This document shows positions 14,240-24,550 of a stretch of DNA of 64,000 bases, piece after piece. The translations under genes and the position numbers were made by a program. This DNA comes from Synechococcus sp. WH 8020 (GTDB lineage: Bacteria; Cyanobacteriota; Cyanobacteriia; PCC-6307; Cyanobiaceae), in NCBI RefSeq assembly GCF_001040845.1, contig NZ_CP011941.1, positions 577,744-641,743 of the forward strand, written 5' to 3'. Below the pieces are notes generated by a model. That model had not been told where the DNA came from. It did not search any database and saw only the letters and a list, made by a program, of their open reading frames with translations. How positions within the stretch are numbered: position 1 is the stretch's first letter; each line of letters starts with the position of its first letter.

Positions 14240-16887
14240 TCAAGCATGATTACTTTGTTGGCGATAGATTTGTAGGGGTCGGGATCACAGCTCAGAACAA
14301 CGATCTGCAATCCTCTTGAAACGGCTTCCAGCAGCATCTTTAGAACTCCCTGCAGGCGCTGAGCGTCAGTGTTGGTGAAGGCGTCGTCGAAGAGCAGGGG
14401 AAGGCAGCCCCCATGACGTTCTTTGAGGGTGTCAGCGATGGCAATGCGTAGGGCTGCATTCAATTGTTCTTTCATCCCCCCGCTGAGTTGGTTAAAGGCA
14501 AAGAGTGTGCCCTCGCGATGTAAACTTAGATCTTTTAAACCATCTTGTGGGTCATAACTCAGGGAACAGCCTTCATTTGGATTTTCCAGTAAGGGTTGCA
14601 GGACCTGATTGATATTTGATTTCAAAGGATTGGAATAGCGCTGAGAGAGATCGTTGCGGGCTTTTTGAAAGCGTTGTAGTAGATGGCTACGCGCGCTGAT
14701 CAAGAGTGCTTCTTGCTGTTCAGCTTGCGTGGCTAAGTCGAGCTTTGCTGAAGCTTCGGCCACTGCTGAGTGGAGATCGCTTTGCCCAAGAGATTCGCAT
14801 CGTTCTAAGAGTGCACCACGCTGGACCCCAAGCTCATGACGCTGTTCTCTGAGCTGATGCTCTAGGCGATCTAGCGTCTCTAATTCTGCTTTTGGGTCGG
14901 AGTTTTTTGAGGATGGGATTGGTTGTCGAAGTTCCTGAATGTTGGCTTGCAATATTCGTTGCTGAGATGTCAATGATTCGATCGATTGTGTGAGTTGTTC
15001 CAGAGATCCCACCTCTCTTTCAAGTGATTGATGTTGGTCAATGCGTTGCTTTTGCTCTGCTTTGAGTCGCTCTTGTTGAAGGAGCTTTTGTTGCCATTGT
15101 TTCTGTTGAAAATCATGATGAGCCTCTAGTAGGCGAACTTGTTTTTGATGAGTATCGCTTTGGTCTTTTAGCTTTCGGTAGTGAGTTCGGCATTGATCCA
15201 GTTCTTTCTCATGATCTGAATCTGTTTTTAGATCTTTGGAGGGAAGGCCTTGATTGAGTGCGTCCAACTGGAGTCGTAACTCTGCGAGGTTGGGTGCTTG
15301 TTGTCCTGCGGGAGGGGCGAGTTGGGTGAGTTGGGCTTTGATCAACGCTTGTTCTTGGAGAAGAAGGTTGCGTTGTTCATTGCGTTGTTGAGCTTCTTCA
15401 AGGGAGCTTGCTTTCCACTTTTTTAATCCAGCTTTCAACGCGATTTGAAGGGATTTTTGTGTCTCCTTGAGTGGGGCAAGTCCTGTGCCTTCACCAGGGC
15501 TGATCTGAAGTCGGACCTGCTCTCCCACGTCAATCCGGAAGACACCTGCTTGCTCACACGATTCACCTTCCTTCAGCTGTGCCCCCTCAATGGCAATCGT
15601 TTGATCTGCAGATTCCACCAACACGCTTGTGGCCATGCTTTCGATGCGGATGGCTATGGCCTGAAGCTCTTCTCGCGTTTTGTTCAGTTGTTGAAGGTCT
15701 TGGGCCGTACCGCCTTCGATGTTGTTGAACGCCACATTGAGTTTGTGATGTTCTGCGGTTAAGCGTTGTCGTTCCTCATGTTGGCGATTCAGCCTCTCAA
15801 GGCGTTGATGAAGTTCATCGCGGTCCTTTCGTTGTCGAAGCAAAAGGCCTTGCTCTTCCAGGTTTTGTCGTTGTTGTTCGAGTTCTTCGCTCCGTTGCTG
15901 TGCCTTTTTGATGTGGTTCCTTTCCGCGTTGCAGGTCGTCTCCAAGGCTTGGAGTTCACGCCCCAGGTTGGCCAGGTTGAGTTGACAGGCCGTACTGTCT
16001 GCCGAAAGTTTGCGAAGAGTGGTGCAGCTTCTTTCGAGTTGTTGTTGCTGCAGGGTGAGTGGCTTCAATTGTTGAAGTGCTTCCTGCAGTTGAAGCAAGC
16101 GTTGGCGCTGTCGGCGGAGCTCAGGTAATTGCTCGAGTTCCAGGTTGCGCAGCTTGTCTTCAACCCGATCAAGCTCCTCACAGGACAGCTCAAAGTCCTG
16201 GAGTTGTTCAAGGCTTTCAGCGTGACGCTCCTTGGCCGCTTGAAGAGCCTCTTGACGCTTCCAAAGTTCGCTTTGGTGACGCACTCCTCGGCTACTCAAG
16301 CTTTCAGACACCAGGCGTTCGAGTTGGCTGTGAACCCGTTGATCCAGTGGCGACTGCAGTGATTGCTCAGCCTGTTGTTCCAAGCATTCGATTAAATTAT
16401 TGAGGTCGTAGTGGTCATGACTGAGGCTCAGCAAGTCGCGACCTGACTCGCCCTGCTTCACCCAAAGATGCGCCCAGCGGCTGGGCAATGTCTTGTTGAC
16501 CTGCCTGCTGTTGAGGATCTCGTCAACGCCGAGCAGATGGGCTAATTGATCCTCAGCTGCTGATCCAATCAGGGCCACCTGTCCCTTGGTTTCCAATTGG
16601 GTGGTGCCACTGGGACCGCTAAAGCGTTTGAGAAGGGTCCAGTGTTGGTCGCTGGTTTCAAATTCCACCTTGATTTGGGGATGGCCGGCATGAAGTTGGG
16701 ACCGCAAATCCTGCACTGCCGTCCCGCTGGAGGCAGCACGCACAAACAGCGTTCGATGCAGAGCCTCGACCAAGGAACTTTTGCCACTTTCGTTGGCTCC
16801 GCCAATGACCGTTAACCCTGGAGCAAAGTCCAGAGCCAAGTTTTGATGGCGGCGAACGCTTGCGAATTCACTGCGAATCAGCCGCAT
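14236..16887 (-). CDS. SMC/Rad50-like ATPase of the YhaN/SbcC type
   Basis: An 883-residue coiled-coil ATPase. The N-terminal half-site has the Walker A motif GGANESGKSSLVEAL at residues 33-47; the C-terminal half-site has the signature QLSGGMKEQLNAALRIA and Walker B PLLFDDAFTNTD. Long Gln/Glu/Leu-rich coiled coils fill the middle, interrupted by a beta-like insert around residues 425-475. No CxxC zinc hook is visible, unlike SbcC/Rad50, which points to the hookless YhaN group. It overlaps the stop of the upstream nuclease gene by ten bases, so the pair is translated together and very probably forms an ATP-dependent DNA-end nuclease. Confidence 0.85.
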   Translation of the reverse strand: MRLIRSEFASVRRHQNLALDFAPGLTVIGGANESGKSSLVEALHRTLFVRAASSGTAVQDLRSQLHAGHPQIKVEFETSDQHWTLLKRFSGPSGTTQLETKGQVALIGSAAEDQLAHLLGVDEILNSRQVNKTLPSRWAHLWVKQGESGRDLLSLSHDHYDLNNLIECLEQQAEQSLQSPLDQRVHSQLERLVSESLSSRGVRHQSELWKRQEALQAAKERHAESLEQLQDFELSCEELDRVEDKLRNLELEQLPELRRQRQRLLQLQEALQQLKPLTLQQQQLERSCTTLRKLSADSTACQLNLANLGRELQALETTCNAERNHIKKAQQRSEELEQQRQNLEEQGLLLRQRKDRDELHQRLERLNRQHEERQRLTAEHHKLNVAFNNIEGGTAQDLQQLNKTREELQAIAIRIESMATSVLVESADQTIAIEGAQLKEGESCEQAGVFRIDVGEQVRLQISPGEGTGLAPLKETQKSLQIALKAGLKKWKASSLEEAQQRNEQRNLLLQEQALIKAQLTQLAPPAGQQAPNLAELRLQLDALNQGLPSKDLKTDSDHEKELDQCRTHYRKLKDQSDTHQKQVRLLEAHHDFQQKQWQQKLLQQERLKAEQKQRIDQHQSLEREVGSLEQLTQSIESLTSQQRILQANIQELRQPIPSSKNSDPKAELETLDRLEHQLREQRHELGVQRGALLERCESLGQSDLHSAVAEASAKLDLATQAEQQEALLISARSHLLQRFQKARNDLSQRYSNPLKSNINQVLQPLLENPNEGCSLSYDPQDGLKDLSLHREGTLFAFNQLSGGMKEQLNAALRIAIADTLKERHGGCLPLLFDDAFTNTDAQRLQGVLKMLLEAVSRGLQIVVLSCDPDPYKSIANKVIMLD

Positions 16888-18071
16888 GAAGCCTCCTGCG
16901 CTTCCGCTTCTTCCAGCACAATCCTTTGCAGTTCAAGCATCGCTTGTTCGAGCATGGCTCGATCCAATCCCTTGTGTTCAGCGTTGGAGGTGCTGTTGGC
17001 TTCCAACTCAGATGCAAGATCTTTCGTGATGCCCTGGATTAATGGCGCATCGTCACGTTGCAGAAACGTTTGAAATTCTCCTGGCTCAGGCCTGCGATCG
17101 GGCATCCCGCGGATTCTGAGGTGGAGCAGTTGTTGCTCTAAATCTTGTAACAGCTGTTGCAACTGTTGATGCTCTTGAAAAGACAGTTGGCCGCTTAGCT
17201 CAATCCTCAATAAATCTTTCCCAACCTTGCGCCCCACGCAGGATTCGATCGTTGTTTTAAGGCGTTGAAGATCAGCCCCACTGCTCACCTTGGACTCGAT
17301 CCTGTGCCAGGAGATGGCACCGATTGGAATTGGTGTGACCTGCGGGGGCTGGTGTCGTTTGAGGTCAACCAGAAGTGCTTGCGAGCGTTGGTCTTGATCA
17401 CTGGTGGGGAAACGATCGGGTTCAGGGGTGCCGCAATACCAAGCGCGCGGGTTGAGTTGAGTTAGGGCATGCCAATCCCCCAGAGCGATGTAGTCCACCT
17501 CTTGCTCAGGCCATCGATTGTGATGCAGTTGGTTGATCTGTTCTTCAGCACCAAAGGCCTGCACGGAGCCATGGGCGAGAACGACCCTGGGTTGATCCTG
17601 GGGCAACGAACTCCAGTTCAAAGAGTCCAGCCAATCTGCGGGGCTGCGACTGTCTCTTTGGCGCAGCAACGGGCAAGGGAGCAACACCATTTCTGCAATG
17701 ACCTGAGGCTCTGTATGAAGTAAGAGTTTCAAATTGGGGCAACGTTCCTGCATTTGTCGTTGCACATCTCGGCGCTGCCATATGCCACCGGCACCTCCAT
17801 GGTCATGGTTTCCAGGAATGACAAGTACGGGACATGGAATCGACGCGATTGCTTCCATCACCTCCATCACAAGGGCTGGAGCCACCGTGCTCGAGTCGAA
17901 TAGATCACCGGCCACCATCACGGCATCAAGGTTTTGTTCGCTGGCTGTGGCAGCAATACGTGAAACGGCGTTGACCCGTTCTTGCTGAACACGGGCACGT
18001 TTTTGCGGGTCCTCAATCCAGTGATAAGGCTTGCCGATTTGCCAGTCAGCAGTGTGTAGAAAGCGTGGCAC
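16878..18071 (-). CDS. DNA repair metallophosphoesterase of the YhaO/SbcD type
   Basis: A 397-residue nuclease subunit. All calcineurin-type phosphoesterase motifs are visible: LHTADWQIGKP (metal ligands D and H), VAGDLFDSS, IPGNHDHGG, VLAHGSVQ and YIALGDWHA. The C-terminal third is Gln/Leu-rich and probably binds the ATPase partner encoded immediately downstream. I start at GTG 18071, three residues before the conserved HTADW block; the frame remains open to 18206 but the extra 45 residues look non-coding and would cover the promoter region of the divergent kinase gene. Role: processing of DNA ends or hairpins (family knowledge). Confidence 0.85.
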   Translation of the reverse strand: MPRFLHTADWQIGKPYHWIEDPQKRARVQQERVNAVSRIAATASEQNLDAVMVAGDLFDSSTVAPALVMEVMEAIASIPCPVLVIPGNHDHGGAGGIWQRRDVQRQMQERCPNLKLLLHTEPQVIAEMVLLPCPLLRQRDSRSPADWLDSLNWSSLPQDQPRVVLAHGSVQAFGAEEQINQLHHNRWPEQEVDYIALGDWHALTQLNPRAWYCGTPEPDRFPTSDQDQRSQALLVDLKRHQPPQVTPIPIGAISWHRIESKVSSGADLQRLKTTIESCVGRKVGKDLLRIELSGQLSFQEHQQLQQLLQDLEQQLLHLRIRGMPDRRPEPGEFQTFLQRDDAPLIQGITKDLASELEANSTSNAEHKGLDRAMLEQAMLELQRIVLEEAEAQEASCG

Positions 18072-18180
18072 CGTTGCTGAGCGGTTGTTCTCACCCCATG
18101 CTGCCGCTTCCCGGCTCTTTTTCCGCACACTCAGCGCTGGCGGATCAGCAGATACACGGCATTGTTTCGTCGTGAGTCTC

Positions 18181-19347
18181 ATGCGATTCGTCATGGCCGA
18201 TGCCACTACTAGGCTTTACCCATCGCTCGATGCGATTGCCGGACTGTTTCACCCGCCCGAGCAAATCACCTCGATTGACACGCTGGGATCTGGAAATGTG
18301 AATGACACTTTTTTGGTGTCTTTAGCGGCGGATGCGGATTGTCGTGCCTTTGTGATGCAGCGTCTGAACACGAGCGTGTTCGAAAAGCCCGAGCTGGTGA
18401 TGCGCAATTTGCTTGCCCTCGGTACGCATGTGCAACAACGTTTGGCGACTGATCCTCCTGAATTGGCTGGACGACGTTGGGAGATTCCAAAGGTGCTCCC
18501 AACGCTCAATAGCGAAGGCCATTGGGTTGAGCACAACGGAGAGTTTTGGCGGTCGATTACCTACATCGGAGCGGCCACCACGAGTGATGTGATCCGTGAT
18601 TGTGGGCATGCGCGAGAGGTTGGATATGGATTGGGCATGTTCCATCACCTCATCAGTGATTTACCGATTTGCGATCTTGCAGACACTCTTGAGGGTTTTC
18701 ACATCGCCCCGAGCTACCTCAAGCAATACGACACTGTTTGCCGAGACCAATCTCAGTTGCTTGAGAAACGCTTATTGCTCGATCCGCGGCTGAAAAGTGC
18801 GCTTGATTTTGTGGAACGTCGCCGCAACTGCGTGGATGTGTTGGAAGCTGCTTGCGCTCGTGGCGAGCTCCAACGCCGTCCGATTCATGGCGACCCCAAA
18901 ATCAATAATGTGATGCTCGATGAGCTCAGTGGCCGCGCGGTGGGATTGATTGATCTCGATACCGTTAAGCCCGGTTTGGTTCATTACGACATCGGTGATT
19001 GCTTGCGTTCTTGCTGCAACCCTCTTGGAGAGGAGACCCTGCAGGTTGAGTTGGTGTCGTTCGATCTCAAGCTCTGTCGGGCGATTCTTGAGGGCTATTT
19101 GACGATGGGAAGGTCCTTCCTTTCGGAGCAAGATTTTCGCTACCTACCAGACTGCATTCGCCTAATTCCGTTTGAGCTTGGGTTGCGCTTTTTAACCGAC
19201 TACCTCAATGGCGATTCTTACTTTCGTACAGAACGTCCTTCTCACAATTTGGATCGAGCCTTGGTGCAATTTGCTCTGACCCAATCGATCGAAGCTCAGG
19301 GGGATGACCTAAAACTCATGATTCGCGAACTTTCAGGAGCGAGCTGA
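18181..19347 (+). CDS. Phosphotransferase (APH/NahK-like small-molecule kinase)
   Basis: A 388-residue kinase of the aminoglycoside-phosphotransferase fold. The catalytic loop is IHGDPKINNVML around residues 239-250 (H-G-D-x-K-x-x-N) and the metal-binding loop is GLIDLDTVKPG about 15 residues later. The nucleotide-binding strand region SGNVNDTFLV is at the N-terminus. Overall layout resembles N-acetylhexosamine 1-kinase and homologues that phosphorylate sugars; the true substrate is unknown. ATG 18181 follows GTGAG. Its stop lies one base before the GTG of the next gene, so they form an operon. Confidence 0.82.
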   Translation: MRFVMADATTRLYPSLDAIAGLFHPPEQITSIDTLGSGNVNDTFLVSLAADADCRAFVMQRLNTSVFEKPELVMRNLLALGTHVQQRLATDPPELAGRRWEIPKVLPTLNSEGHWVEHNGEFWRSITYIGAATTSDVIRDCGHAREVGYGLGMFHHLISDLPICDLADTLEGFHIAPSYLKQYDTVCRDQSQLLEKRLLLDPRLKSALDFVERRRNCVDVLEAACARGELQRRPIHGDPKINNVMLDELSGRAVGLIDLDTVKPGLVHYDIGDCLRSCCNPLGEETLQVELVSFDLKLCRAILEGYLTMGRSFLSEQDFRYLPDCIRLIPFELGLRFLTDYLNGDSYFRTERPSHNLDRALVQFALTQSIEAQGDDLKLMIRELSGAS

Positions 19348-19348
19348 A

Positions 19349-19933
19349 GTGTCGCGCCATCCTGTGATGGTCCGGCAGGTTTGCCCGCTCCTTCCTCAAA
19401 ATCCTCAAAATTCGCCTGATCTTCTGCTCAGTGCCGAGTTTGTTTGGAGCGAAGAAGGCCTCCTTGAACTCAGCTACAACCTTCGGCCGGCATACAGCGA
19501 TGGAGACTTGCTTTCTCTTGCGTTGCCTCCACTAGAGCCAGCGACCGTTCTGATGCATGGTGATCGCTGCGATGAGCTTTGGAAGCACAATTGCTTTGAG
19601 GCGTTCATCGGTTTGCCTGGTTCTCAGCAGTACTGGGAATTAAACGTATCGCCATTAGGTCACTGGAACCTCTACAGCTTCGAGAGCTATCGGCAGGCTG
19701 GATCTGAGTTGGTTGAGGCCTTGCCTCCATCCGTGACCGTTCGACAAACGCGACGGGACTGTCGTTGCGATGTGGTCTTGGATTTACGTCCCTGGTGGCC
19801 GATTGAGGAGATGCCAGAACTTGGTTTGGCGATGGTTGTGGAGGACAGAGATGGCCAACTCAGTTATTGGGCTCTTTCCCATCCAGGAAAGGTTGCAGAC
19901 TTCCATGACCGTCGCAGCTTTCTGATCTGTTGA
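19349..19933 (+). CDS. DOMON-like domain protein
   Basis: A 194-residue beta-sandwich protein of the cyanobacterial DOMON-like group. Recognisable blocks are DELWKHNCFEAFIG, YWELNVSPLGHWNLYSFESYR and, at the end, YWALSHPGKVADFHDRRSF. DOMON-type folds bind haem or sugars; binding here is inferred only from the fold. It starts at GTG 19349 immediately after the kinase, and is followed by a cell-wall lytic lipoprotein gene, so a sugar-related context is plausible. Confidence 0.78.
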   Translation: MSRHPVMVRQVCPLLPQNPQNSPDLLLSAEFVWSEEGLLELSYNLRPAYSDGDLLSLALPPLEPATVLMHGDRCDELWKHNCFEAFIGLPGSQQYWELNVSPLGHWNLYSFESYRQAGSELVEALPPSVTVRQTRRDCRCDVVLDLRPWWPIEEMPELGLAMVVEDRDGQLSYWALSHPGKVADFHDRRSFLIC

Positions 19934-19952
19934 TGGGTCGTTGAGGCTTTTG

Positions 19953-20948
19953 ATGATGACTTCAGTCCACCGCCTACTGATTTCTCTTCCCCTGTTGGTG
20001 ATTCCCCTGATCTGGGGCTGTAGGCGCTCAACCGCACTCCAGGCCAACCGGAATCAAGAACAAGCCGTCCTTGAACAGGTTGAACCAGTGGAACTCGCTG
20101 TTCCTGTGCTCCCTACAAGGCCAGATCTTCCCCGCTCTCCTTCTGGAGCGCACTATCCGCTGTTTCCGGTTCATTCCGATCAGCTGGCCCTGTTGTTGTC
20201 AGACATCGAGCTTGCGATTCGAAATCCCGAGGTCTCTCCTGAGGCCATTCCCCCTCTTGCGCATCAGCAGCAGGTGATCTATCGGGTGTTGTCGCATCGC
20301 CCTGCTCTCGCCGACCAGGTGCGCTCCAAGCTCGAGGACCGCTGGCGCTGGGTGTTTGATCAGCACCTCGCAGCGCGTCGCTCGTTTCTGGCCATGCATC
20401 GTGGCCCTGCTTCGTCCACCCTTCCCGCCTGGCGGATCCAAACCCCGGCTCCTCCTGATCAATTGCTCAAGGCTTATCGGAGTGCTTCAGCGTCGACAGG
20501 GATTGATTGGGAAGTCCTGGCTGCTGTGAATTTGGTCGAAACGGGAATGGGTCGCATTGATGGCATTTCAGTAGCCAATGCACAAGGTCCGATGCAATTT
20601 TTACCCACGACCTGGATGGAACCTGGGATTGGCCGTGGTGGTGACATTCGCGATCCTTGGGATGCCATCCATGCGGCAGCGCGTTACTTGGTTCGTCGTG
20701 GCGGCCTTCAGGACATCCGAAAAGGACTCTGGGGCTACAACAACAGCAATCACTACGGCAGGGCTGTTGTTCATTACGCCGACCTGCTGAAACGGGATCC
20801 TCTTGCTTATCGGGGTTTGTATCACTGGCAAATTCACTACGCCTCTTCGGCCGGGGATCTCTGGCTCCATGAGGGGTACAACCAGCAACGGCCCATCGAT
20901 GTCTTGTTGTATTTGCGTCAGAATCCGCACAGCCGTCCTGCAGGTTGA
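19953..20948 (+). CDS. Lytic transglycosylase-like lipoprotein
   Basis: A 331-residue envelope protein. It begins with a signal sequence ending in LIWGC, a probable lipobox, then a Pro-rich linker and helical region. The catalytic domain of the SLT type lies at residues 170-290: DWEVLAAVNLVETGMGRIDG with the likely catalytic Glu, NAQGPMQFLPTTW, DPWDAIHAAARYL and LWGYNNSNHYGRAVV. Such enzymes cleave peptidoglycan with formation of anhydromuropeptides. ATG 19953 is chosen because GAGG lies 6 bases upstream. It is 19 bases downstream of the DOMON-like gene. Confidence 0.85.
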   Translation: MMTSVHRLLISLPLLVIPLIWGCRRSTALQANRNQEQAVLEQVEPVELAVPVLPTRPDLPRSPSGAHYPLFPVHSDQLALLLSDIELAIRNPEVSPEAIPPLAHQQQVIYRVLSHRPALADQVRSKLEDRWRWVFDQHLAARRSFLAMHRGPASSTLPAWRIQTPAPPDQLLKAYRSASASTGIDWEVLAAVNLVETGMGRIDGISVANAQGPMQFLPTTWMEPGIGRGGDIRDPWDAIHAAARYLVRRGGLQDIRKGLWGYNNSNHYGRAVVHYADLLKRDPLAYRGLYHWQIHYASSAGDLWLHEGYNQQRPIDVLLYLRQNPHSRPAG

Positions 20949-20954
20949 CGTTGA

Positions 20955-21044
20955 GTGACTGGCGTGATCGCCTTTGACCTCTACGATTCCAATGAGATGA
21001 AGGCTGAGCTCTTTGGCGAAGGAACTGACGCATCGGGCCGATGA
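20955..21044 (+). CDS. Short overlapping frame, leader or frameshifted 5' end
   Basis: GTG 20955 opens a 29-residue frame (VIAFDLYDSNEMKAELFG, then EGTDASGR) that ends 32 bases inside the next gene in a different register. The composition is more protein-like than expected by chance, so it may be a coupled leader peptide or the real N-terminus separated by a frameshift. Confidence 0.3.
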   Translation: MTGVIAFDLYDSNEMKAELFGEGTDASGR

Positions 21045-21717
21045 GCTCAAGACACTGGGTTGGTCTACGGATGAAGTGGCGAGATACGCCGAGCTTTGGG
21101 ACTATCGCCAGCGTTGGGGAGCCATGAACCTCGAACGTGAAGATCGTTTGTTTCTGCGTAAGGCTGAAGCTGCTCTCCCTGCGATTGTTTCGGGCAAGGC
21201 CGCAGCGAAAAAGACGATTAACGAGAAGTCCTACTACCGCTGGCTCTGTTTTCACTTGGCGGCGATGGATGCGGCCGAAGCTGGGTATTCCTTACCCCAA
21301 GGATCCCGTGGCGCTTGGCCGATTGTGCTTGAGGAGGAACGACGTTTGCTCGATTACTACCAGCCAGTTCTTGGCCTTCCCGACACGATCAAAGCCAAAG
21401 CCTTTGATGCGGTTCGGGAGGAATTAGCAGCCCAGGCTGGTCCTCTCGCAGCTGCAGATGGCCAGATGAAGACGTACGACTTCATGTCGGCCTTAAAAGA
21501 GCTGAAGGCCCAAGAGAACAGCAAGTGGCGTCATCTGCGCGAGCAAGAGGGTGATCAGCCCTATCCAGTCCTCAGTGCGGAAGCGGCCAGTTCTTTCCGA
21601 TCTGAAGTGCGCAGTCGCCTGGCTCCTCTGATGCGTGACACGCTTCCATCCCTTGCTGAGACTGAAAAACCGGCACCTGACCACAATTGGAACCCTGCAA
21701 CGGAAGTTGCGAGCTAG
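21013..21717 (+). CDS. Conserved hypothetical protein, possible frameshifted N-terminus
   Basis: A 234-residue soluble, helix-rich protein (LTHRADELKTLGWSTDEVA, LWDYRQRWGAMNLEREDR, ALKELKAQENSKWRHLREQE). I do not recognise a named family. TTG 21013 follows AAGG at 9 bases. A 29-codon frame at 20955-21044 overlaps it in another register and reads FDLYDSNEMKAELFGEG, which looks like a plausible N-terminal extension; a single-base slip near 21015 would join the two. It precedes metY by 24 bases, so it may be co-transcribed with methionine synthesis, but no functional link is visible. Confidence 0.7.
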   Translation: MAKELTHRADELKTLGWSTDEVARYAELWDYRQRWGAMNLEREDRLFLRKAEAALPAIVSGKAAAKKTINEKSYYRWLCFHLAAMDAAEAGYSLPQGSRGAWPIVLEEERRLLDYYQPVLGLPDTIKAKAFDAVREELAAQAGPLAAADGQMKTYDFMSALKELKAQENSKWRHLREQEGDQPYPVLSAEAASSFRSEVRSRLAPLMRDTLPSLAETEKPAPDHNWNPATEVAS

Positions 21718-23064
<1,347 letters not shown>

Positions 23065-23277
23065 TTTTGTTAGTGGCGGTTGGTCACTTGGAGTCCAAGT
23101 CTGAGGTGATCAATCGCTTTGAGGATGGTTAGAACTTCCCATCATTTGACGCACGCTGACTGAAGTCAGGGGCATGAGCCCTGGCTACGTTGAACAGAGA
23201 CAACCTTGCATAAAAAAGGCCGCTCGTCATTGCATACATGATGAATCAAACTCAGTCATTGGAAGGGATCTGAGCTG
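23065..23277 (+). promoter_or_regulatory. Structured leader upstream of metA
   Basis: The 213-base leader contains stacked stems: TGACT-GA-AGTCA at about 23157-23168, CAGGG-GCATGAG-CCCTG at about 23167-23183 and CTCAG/CTGAG (23251-23255 with 23270-23274) that encloses the GGAAGGG ribosome-binding site. The GGGGCATGAGCCCTGGC core recalls the SAM-I/IV family but does not fit its full consensus. Because the gene makes a methionine precursor, a SAM-responsive RNA or attenuator is possible. This is inference from short stems only. Confidence 0.35.
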
Positions 23278-24171
23278 ATGGCACTGATACTTCCTCGGAA
23301 CTATCACAAGATCACCGCTGTTGAACGGAACCGGATCTCTTGGATTGAACCGGAGCAAGCCGAGCGTCAGGACATACGACCTCTGCGCATTGGCATTCTC
23401 AACATCATGCCTTTAGGGAAGCAGTACGAATTCAACCTGCTGCATCCTCTGGGTCTCTCGGTTCTTCAGATTGAACCGATCTGGATTCGCCTTCAATCCC
23501 ATGCTTACCGAAGCTGGGATCAAGCCCATCTCAACCAGCACTACGTGAGCTGGGATGAGGCACAGTCGCAGCGCTCATTGGATGGATTAATCATCACCGG
23601 TGCTCCAGTGGAGCACTTGGCGTTTGAAGACGTCACCTACTGGCCAGAACTGGTTGAACTGATCAACGAGGCTCGTCAATCTTGTGCCAGCACCCTCGGA
23701 CTTTGCTGGGCTGGATTTGCTCTGGCTTATCTCGCTGGAGTGAACAAGGTCACCTTTGATCGGAAATTGTTCGGGGTGTTTCCGATGCGCAGTCTGGTGC
23801 CTGGTCATCCCCTGATGGGGACCCAGGATGATCAATTTCTATGTCCCCAAAGCCGTCATGCGGGATTACCGGATGCGGCGATGGAATCGGCTCAACGCCA
23901 GGGTCGACTGAGGCTTCTCGCCTATGGAGAAAAGGTGGGCTACACCATCTTTGAAACGCCAGACCAGCGTCAGCTCATGCATCTCGGCCATCCCGAATAC
24001 AACGTTGGGAGGCTGCAGGGGGAAATGGAACGCGATCGAGCCCGCGGCGATGTTCCTCCACCTGAAAATTTCAACTCCGACCACCCCAGAACCCTGTGGC
24101 GTTCCCATCGCAATTTGCTTTTCCAGCAATGGTTATGGTTCTGTTACCAACGCGTCAGCCTTCAGTCCTGA
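23278..24171 (+). CDS. metA: Homoserine O-acyltransferase (MetA/HTS family)
   Basis: A 297-residue glutamine-amidotransferase-fold acyltransferase. Recognisable blocks: RPLRIGILNIMPLGK at the N-terminus, LDGLIITGAPVEHLAFEDV, the nucleophilic Cys in TLGLCWAGFAL near residue 142, and the His-Glu pair in MHLGHPEYN near residue 241. The enzyme activates homoserine with acetyl- or succinyl-CoA; neighbouring metY suggests the acetyl route, which is inference. ATG 23278 has GGAAGGG 12 bases upstream. Its last 39 bases overlap the convergent DUF723-like gene. Confidence 0.92.
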   Translation: MALILPRNYHKITAVERNRISWIEPEQAERQDIRPLRIGILNIMPLGKQYEFNLLHPLGLSVLQIEPIWIRLQSHAYRSWDQAHLNQHYVSWDEAQSQRSLDGLIITGAPVEHLAFEDVTYWPELVELINEARQSCASTLGLCWAGFALAYLAGVNKVTFDRKLFGVFPMRSLVPGHPLMGTQDDQFLCPQSRHAGLPDAAMESAQRQGRLRLLAYGEKVGYTIFETPDQRQLMHLGHPEYNVGRLQGEMERDRARGDVPPPENFNSDHPRTLWRSHRNLLFQQWLWFCYQRVSLQS

Positions 24172-24465
24172 AGCGGATAGTGGCTTCTTTTTTGCTGTTG
24201 TTTTGATTGGCCGCTGAGCGGCATCGCGATTGAGTTCCCGCTCCAAGGCGGCAATTCGTCGCTCCCTCAAGCAGTGACGACAGCCTCCTGTGGTTTGGAG
24301 ATGCTTCTCCGGAGTGATGCTGATCAGTTGTACCGGATGCTTGTTACAGCGGATTTTGACCGGGCTCTTGTAGCTGCGGTATTTGATCTCCGAATAATCG
24401 AAGTGATCACCGAAGCGCTCACGCGCCCGTTTCAGAAATTCCGCTTCCGTGATGCGAGCTGCCAT
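24133..24465 (-). CDS. DUF723-like zinc-ribbon protein
   Basis: A 110-residue basic protein. Residues 5-65 match the DUF723 pattern often found beside or inside homing endonucleases and phage proteins: AEFLKRARERFGDHFDYSEI, SPVKIRCNKHPVQ and TTGGCRHCLRER, with Cys/His pairs that could bind zinc. The C-terminal 45 residues are Lys/Arg/Ala-rich and probably disordered. A DNA-binding role is inferred. It overlaps the 3' end of metA and starts 86 bases from the divergent AlkB-like gene. Confidence 0.7.
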   Translation of the reverse strand: MAARITEAEFLKRARERFGDHFDYSEIKYRSYKSPVKIRCNKHPVQLISITPEKHLQTTGGCRHCLRERRIAALERELNRDAAQRPIKTTAKKKPLSASGLKADALVTEP

Positions 24466-24550
24466 GGGAAGAATGTATGGGGAGTTGCCTTGAAGTTTTC
24501 GTCTCTGTTATGGCTCGTTACTGGTTTATTTCAGGCAAGACCAACGATCG

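Noticed and set aside
15445-16403. Several 100-120-codon plus-strand frames inside the SMC-like gene
   Set aside because: They are antisense to a long coiled-coil gene with clear Walker motifs; Leu/Phe richness mirrors its Gln/Lys codons.
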